Below are positions 24,298 through 26,904 of a stretch of DNA of 26,904 nt, piece by piece (the first letter of the stretch is position 1; each line of letters begins with the position of its first letter). Made by a program: the position numbers and the translations under genes. The notes below the pieces were generated by a model. The model did not search any database and was not told the origin of the DNA. It saw only the letters and a list, made by a program, of their open reading frames with translations. Source of the stretch: CAYQAJ01 sp964415245 (lineage in GTDB: Bacteria > Planctomycetota > Planctomycetia > Pirellulales > Pirellulaceae); the NCBI GenBank assembly GCA_964415245.1, contig CAYQAJ010000037.1, positions 1 through 26,904 of the forward strand, given 5' to 3'.

Positions 24298-24569
24298 GTC
24301 TGGCGAGGGCGCGTCGGGCGCGGGCAAAGAGTTGGGGCCTGCACGGGCTGCCTCGCGCATTCTATCGGGCTGCCCAAAGGGGGGACACCTGCCGGGGGAT
24401 ACCTGCCGTGTGGGCGGTGCAGCGGCGGCGAGTGGGCGACAATTCGACTGCCGCGCGGTGAGACGGCCGCTCGCGTGTGTTATCATGAAACGGCCCGGCG
24501 TCGCCGCTCGAGTCGCCGCGCCGCCAGACGGTATGCATCAAACTCGGAATCAATCGGGAGCAACCTGCC

Positions 24570-25190
24570 ATGAGAACAAGTCGCATCGCAACTCTTTCCT
24601 TGCTGTTGATTGCCGTCGCCGCCGTGCGAACGTACGCCGCCGATGACGAGGGATGGATCAGCATGTTCGACGGCAAATCGCTCGACGGCTGGAAGATCAA
24701 CGAGAAGCCCGAGAGCTGGAAGGTCGCGGATGGCGCCATCGTCGCCCACGGCGAGCGAAGCCACATGTTCTACGTGGGGCAGGACGAGCCCTTCGTGAAC
24801 TTCGAATTCCAGGCCGAGGTGATGACGCAGAAGGGGAGCAACTCGGGAATCTTCTTTCACACCAAATTCCAGGACGAAGGGTGGCCCAGCCAAGGCTACG
24901 AGTCGCAGGTGAATAACACACAAGGCGACCCGCAGAAGACGGGCGGCTTGTACAACACCGTGAAGGTGCTCGAGGCCCCGGCCAAGGACGGCGTGTGGTT
25001 CACGCAATACATCAAGGTCGATGGGAAACACGTGGTGGTGAAGATCGACGGCAAGACGGTCGTCGATTACACGGAGCCCGAAGACGTGCAGGGAACGGTC
25101 CGCCTGAGCCAGGGCACTTTCGCGCTGCAGGCGCACGACCCGGGAAGCACGGTGCGCTACCGGAACCTCAAGGTCCGGCGGCTGCCGTAA
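24570..25190 (+). CDS. Secreted DUF1080 protein (second copy in window)
   Basis: A 206-residue protein; GGGAG lies about 10 nt before the ATG. The signal peptide is MRTSRIATLSLLLIAVAAVR, cleaved near TYA-ADDE. The mature protein is a short DUF1080 jelly roll: MFDGKSLDGWKINEKPESWK, the conserved QKGSNSGIFFHTKFQDEGWP and QGYESQVNN, then VKIDGKTVVDYTEPEDVQGT and a closing VRYRNLKVRRLP. It is a compact member at about the minimum length of the domain and is clearly not a recent duplicate of the protein at 5939. Predicted role: binding or hydrolysis of sugars or glycosides outside the cytoplasm, from the family. Imperfect hairpins follow its stop. Confidence 0.92.
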   Translation: MRTSRIATLSLLLIAVAAVRTYAADDEGWISMFDGKSLDGWKINEKPESWKVADGAIVAHGERSHMFYVGQDEPFVNFEFQAEVMTQKGSNSGIFFHTKFQDEGWPSQGYESQVNNTQGDPQKTGGLYNTVKVLEAPAKDGVWFTQYIKVDGKHVVVKIDGKTVVDYTEPEDVQGTVRLSQGTFALQAHDPGSTVRYRNLKVRRLP

Positions 25191-25208
25191 CGATCGGTGT
25201 CTGAATCG

Positions 25209-25318
25209 GTAGCTGAATTCGCAAATAATTCAGCCGCAGCCTGGCGTGGTAGCCGAATCGCGCAAATGTTCTATGGCCGATGAATGCGTGGTGGCTGAAT
25301 TCTTGGGAATTCAGCTAC
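25209..25318. repeat. Three related GAATTC-centred repeats
   Basis: Three variants of GTAGCYGAATYCGCAAAT occur at about 25209, 25248 and 25289. The first can form GCTGAATT (25212-25219) with AATTCAGC (25227-25234). The third forms a 12-bp hairpin, GTGGCTGAATTC (25291-25302), loop TTGG, GAATTCAGCTAC (25307-25318), with one G-T pair. The first lies 21 nt after the DUF1080 stop and may act as its terminator. Confidence 0.6.
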
Positions 25319-25330
25319 GGGCAGTTGCCA

Positions 25331-25490
25331 AGGTCCTGCTCGGCAAGCAGGACCTACCAGTAGGTCTCGTCTGCCGGACGGGACCCGAAGTTGTGGCCGG
25401 TCTCCCGACCGAGCCACGACCGCCGACCGTAGGTCTCCACGGCGGAGACGTTCGATCATCGTGGCTGGCGGCGGGGTCGGGAGGCCCCGC
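25331..25490. repeat. Row of five consecutive hairpins
   Basis: Successive stems are: AGGTCCTGCT/AGCAGGACCT (25331-25355, perfect 10 bp); GGTCTCGTC/GACGGGACC (25363-25385, one G-T pair); GTGGC-GGTC/GACC-GCCAC (25393-25417, small bulges); GTCTCC/GGAGAC (25433-25449); and GCGGGG/CCCCGC (25471-25490). The centres of the first three are 31 nt apart. GGTC or GTCTC recurs in the left arms, so they look like diverged copies of one unit. Confidence 0.6.
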
Positions 25491-25802
25491 GCCGAACGGA
25501 GGGCCCCACCGGCGGCCATTTCTCGGGCAAGAGCGGCCCCTTCAGAAGCTGCCGTGTTTTCCGGTAAAACCGGGAATCTGCCGCCGGTTGCAATCGGTGG
25601 GATTCGAATCTCCCCGATTCCCCGCAATTGCTTGTAAACCGGCTCGGCAGAAACTACCATCAATCTTTTGGCTGGCGTCGAATTCTGCCTGGATTCCGTG
25701 GCGCCGCAAAGTTCGCACCATCGGCCGCATGAATAAAAATCGCCATAATCACCGGCGTGCGGCGGGACCCTCTCGGTACGCGCACAAACAGGGAGTGCTC
25801 TG

Positions 25803-26904
25803 ATGACTAGGAATGTGATTCTGGGGACCGTATTGCTGTCGCTGTTCGCGCTCGCCGGCACCGCCCGGACGCAGGATCCGCTGCTCGCGGAGCTGTACGG
25901 ACAGGGCGTGCACGCGTACTTCCAGGGCGAGTACGAGCAGGCCCACGAACTGCTGTCCGCCTCAATCGACCAAGGTAGCCACGACCCGCGCTGCTATTAC
26001 TTCCGCGGTCTGGTGTTCGAGAAACTGGGGCGCCCGGACGAGGCCGACGCCGATTTCACCAAAGGGGCCGAACTGGAAGCAAAACTGGGAACGCAGTTCT
26101 ACGCAATCGGCCGCTCGCTGGAGCGCGTGCAGGGAGAGATTCGGCTGAAGCTGGAGACGTACCGACAAGTGGCGCGGCTCGAAGCGCGGCGCGTCGAGCT
26201 GGATCGCCGTGCCGAGCGGTACGAGCAGTTCCAGCGCGACGAACCGAACGTGCTGCGCGGCGCGACGACGCCTCCCGAGTCGCTCCCCACGGTTCCCGAT
26301 AACGGCGAGGATGATCCAACCACACCATTCGGTGGAACGACCCGACCGGTTGTACCGCCGCGCACCACGCCAGACGAAACTCCCGCCACGCCGCCAACGA
26401 CACCCGACAACGACCCGTTCGGTGCGACGGAAGAGAAACCCGCCACCCCTGCGGCCCCGGCGGCGGATGACGACCCGTTTGGTGACGCTGGCGAAAAGCC
26501 CACCACTCCTGCCGCACCGAAGCCCGCCGCGGATGACGATCCATTTGGTGACGCTGGCGAAAAGCCCACCACTCCTGCCGCGCCGAAGCCCGCGGCGGAC
26601 GACGACCCGTTTGGCGCCACGGCGCCCAAGCCTGCCACGCCACCCACGCCGGCAGCGGCCGACGACGATCCGTTTGGCGCCACGGTGCCCAAGCCTGCCA
26701 CGCCAGCCGCGCCCGCAGCGGCGGACGACGACCCGTTTGGCGCCACGGCGCCCAAGCCTGCCACGCCACCCACGCCGGCAGCGGCCGACGACGATCCGTT
26801 TGGCGCCACGGTGCCCAAGCCTGCCACGCCAGCCGCGCCCGCAGCGGCGGACGACGACCCGTTTGGCGCCACGGCGCCCAAACCGGCCACGGTGCCCAAG
26901 CCTG
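25803..26904 (+). CDS. Secreted TPR protein with DPFG-repeat tail (3' end outside window)
   Basis: At least 367 residues, open to the right edge. GGGAG lies 7 nt before the ATG. A signal peptide (MTRNVILGTVLLSLFALAGT) is followed by two tetratricopeptide-like repeats (about 27-95: YGQGVHAYFQGEYEQAHELL, then CYYFRGLVFEKLGRPDEADA). A charged probable coiled coil (about 100-145) precedes a Pro/Ala/Thr/Asp-rich tail. From residue 204 the tail carries eight DPFG motifs, seven of them as DDDPFG, at 21-23-residue spacing. From 26598 the DNA is a 126-bp tandem repeat (two 63-bp halves): copies at 26598-26723 and 26724-26849 look identical, with a third starting at 26850. TPR units usually bind proteins; the tail is likely disordered. 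No specific function can be assigned. Confidence 0.87.
   Translation, partial: MTRNVILGTVLLSLFALAGTARTQDPLLAELYGQGVHAYFQGEYEQAHELLSASIDQGSHDPRCYYFRGLVFEKLGRPDEADADFTKGAELEAKLGTQFYAIGRSLERVQGEIRLKLETYRQVARLEARRVELDRRAERYEQFQRDEPNVLRGATTPPESLPTVPDNGEDDPTTPFGGTTRPVVPPRTTPDETPATPPTTPDNDPFGATEEKPATPAAPAADDDPFGDAGEKPTTPAAPKPAADDDPFGDAGEKPTTPAAPKPAADDDPFGATAPKPATPPTPAAADDDPFGATVPKPATPAAPAAADDDPFGATAPKPATPPTPAAADDDPFGATVPKPATPAAPAAADDDPFGATAPKPATVPKP
26598..26904 (+). repeat. 126-bp in-frame tandem repeat coding DDDPFGAT units
   Basis: Each 126-bp unit encodes two 21-residue subrepeats, DDDPFGATAPKPATPPTPAAA and a variant with VPKPATPAAPAAA. Units 1 and 2 appear identical; unit 3 diverges after about 36 nt. 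Upstream, two 66-bp subrepeats (26466-26531 and 26532-26597) encode DDDPFGDAGEKP-type units, so the array grew in more than one step. Confidence 0.85.

Larger units (their letters stand above)
25191..25802. other. Intergenic region packed with hairpins
   Basis: 612 bp between the second DUF1080 gene and the DPFG-repeat gene, both plus strand. Open frames on both strands show no family match and run through palindromes. It splits into the GAATTC-type repeats (25209-25318), a hairpin row (25331-25490), the small hairpin CCGGT-AAA-ACCGG (25561-25573) and a larger hairpin with stem AATCGG/CCGATT (25592-25619). The last 180 bp must carry the promoter of the next gene; CATAAT at 25744-25749 is the only -10-like box and has no -35 partner. 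Confidence 0.5.

Noticed and set aside
25331..25490. Could the hairpin row be a CRISPR array?
   Set aside because: The units are diverged palindromes with no identical repeats or unique spacers, and there are no cas genes.
25592..25619. Sequence around GGGATTCGAATCTCC looks like a tRNA T-arm on the minus strand
   Set aside because: No acceptor, D or anticodon arms can be built around it, position 53 would not pair, and the whole is better explained as a hairpin with stem AATCGG/CCGATT.
26056..26899. Long minus-strand open frames with repeated WQAWAPWRQT or SSAAAG motifs
   Set aside because: They are antisense shadows of the DPFG array; the plus-strand frame has a start with a ribosome-binding site, a signal peptide and TPR units.

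Overview
The window (about 27 kb, GC-rich, dense small palindromes between genes) looks like a chromosomal contig from a planctomycete, most likely Pirellulales-like. The evidence is the family content: a DUF1549/DUF1553 cytochrome-like protein next to a twin-arginine DUF1501 protein, a PVC-type haem-binding propeller protein, two DUF1080 proteins, a PQQ-type propeller protein and a secreted TPR protein with a long Pro/Ala/Asp tail. A run of exactly 100 N at 14887-14986 shows that this is a draft scaffold.

Layout. (1) 3-3756, plus strand: a MoxR AAA ATPase (5' end missing), a DUF58 protein and a BatA/VWA membrane protein; the last two overlap by 4 bp. (2) 3883-6664, minus strand: a B12-binding-type radical SAM protein and a secreted DUF1080 protein. 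(3) 6993-11065, plus strand: a 1034-residue secreted protein (sugar-binding-like domain, beta-propeller, HEAT-like helices, c-type haem site) and a creatininase-family hydrolase. (4) 11214-15636, minus strand: DUF1549/DUF1553, then DUF1501, then a WD40 protein, probably one transcription unit. (5) 16475-19036, plus strand: an exported PQQ-type propeller protein and a LURP-one-related (scramblase-like) protein. (6) 19180-22099, plus strand: ECF sigma factor, anti-sigma factor and a two-helix membrane protein, joined by two ATGA overlaps. (7) 22200-24297, minus strand: CsrA and a dihydroorotate/dihydropyrimidine dehydrogenase-like flavoprotein. (8) 24570-26904, plus strand: a second DUF1080 protein and a secreted TPR protein with DPFG repeats that runs off the window.

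How the genes may work together. Regions 2-5 carry secreted or periplasmic proteins of the kinds planctomycetes encode in quantity for extracellular polymer and sugar use. The MoxR/DUF58/VWA set is a chaperone-type module. The sigma/anti-sigma trio is a membrane signalling unit; its anti-sigma factor is unusual in carrying two CxxCH motifs on the side predicted to lie outside the membrane.

The least explained material is between genes: a palindrome repeated three times near gene 3' ends, a 67-nt repeat on both sides of the creatininase gene, and a row of hairpins upstream of the DPFG-repeat gene. I found no tRNA, rRNA, CRISPR array, transposase or phage gene. All repeat and motif counts were made by eye.
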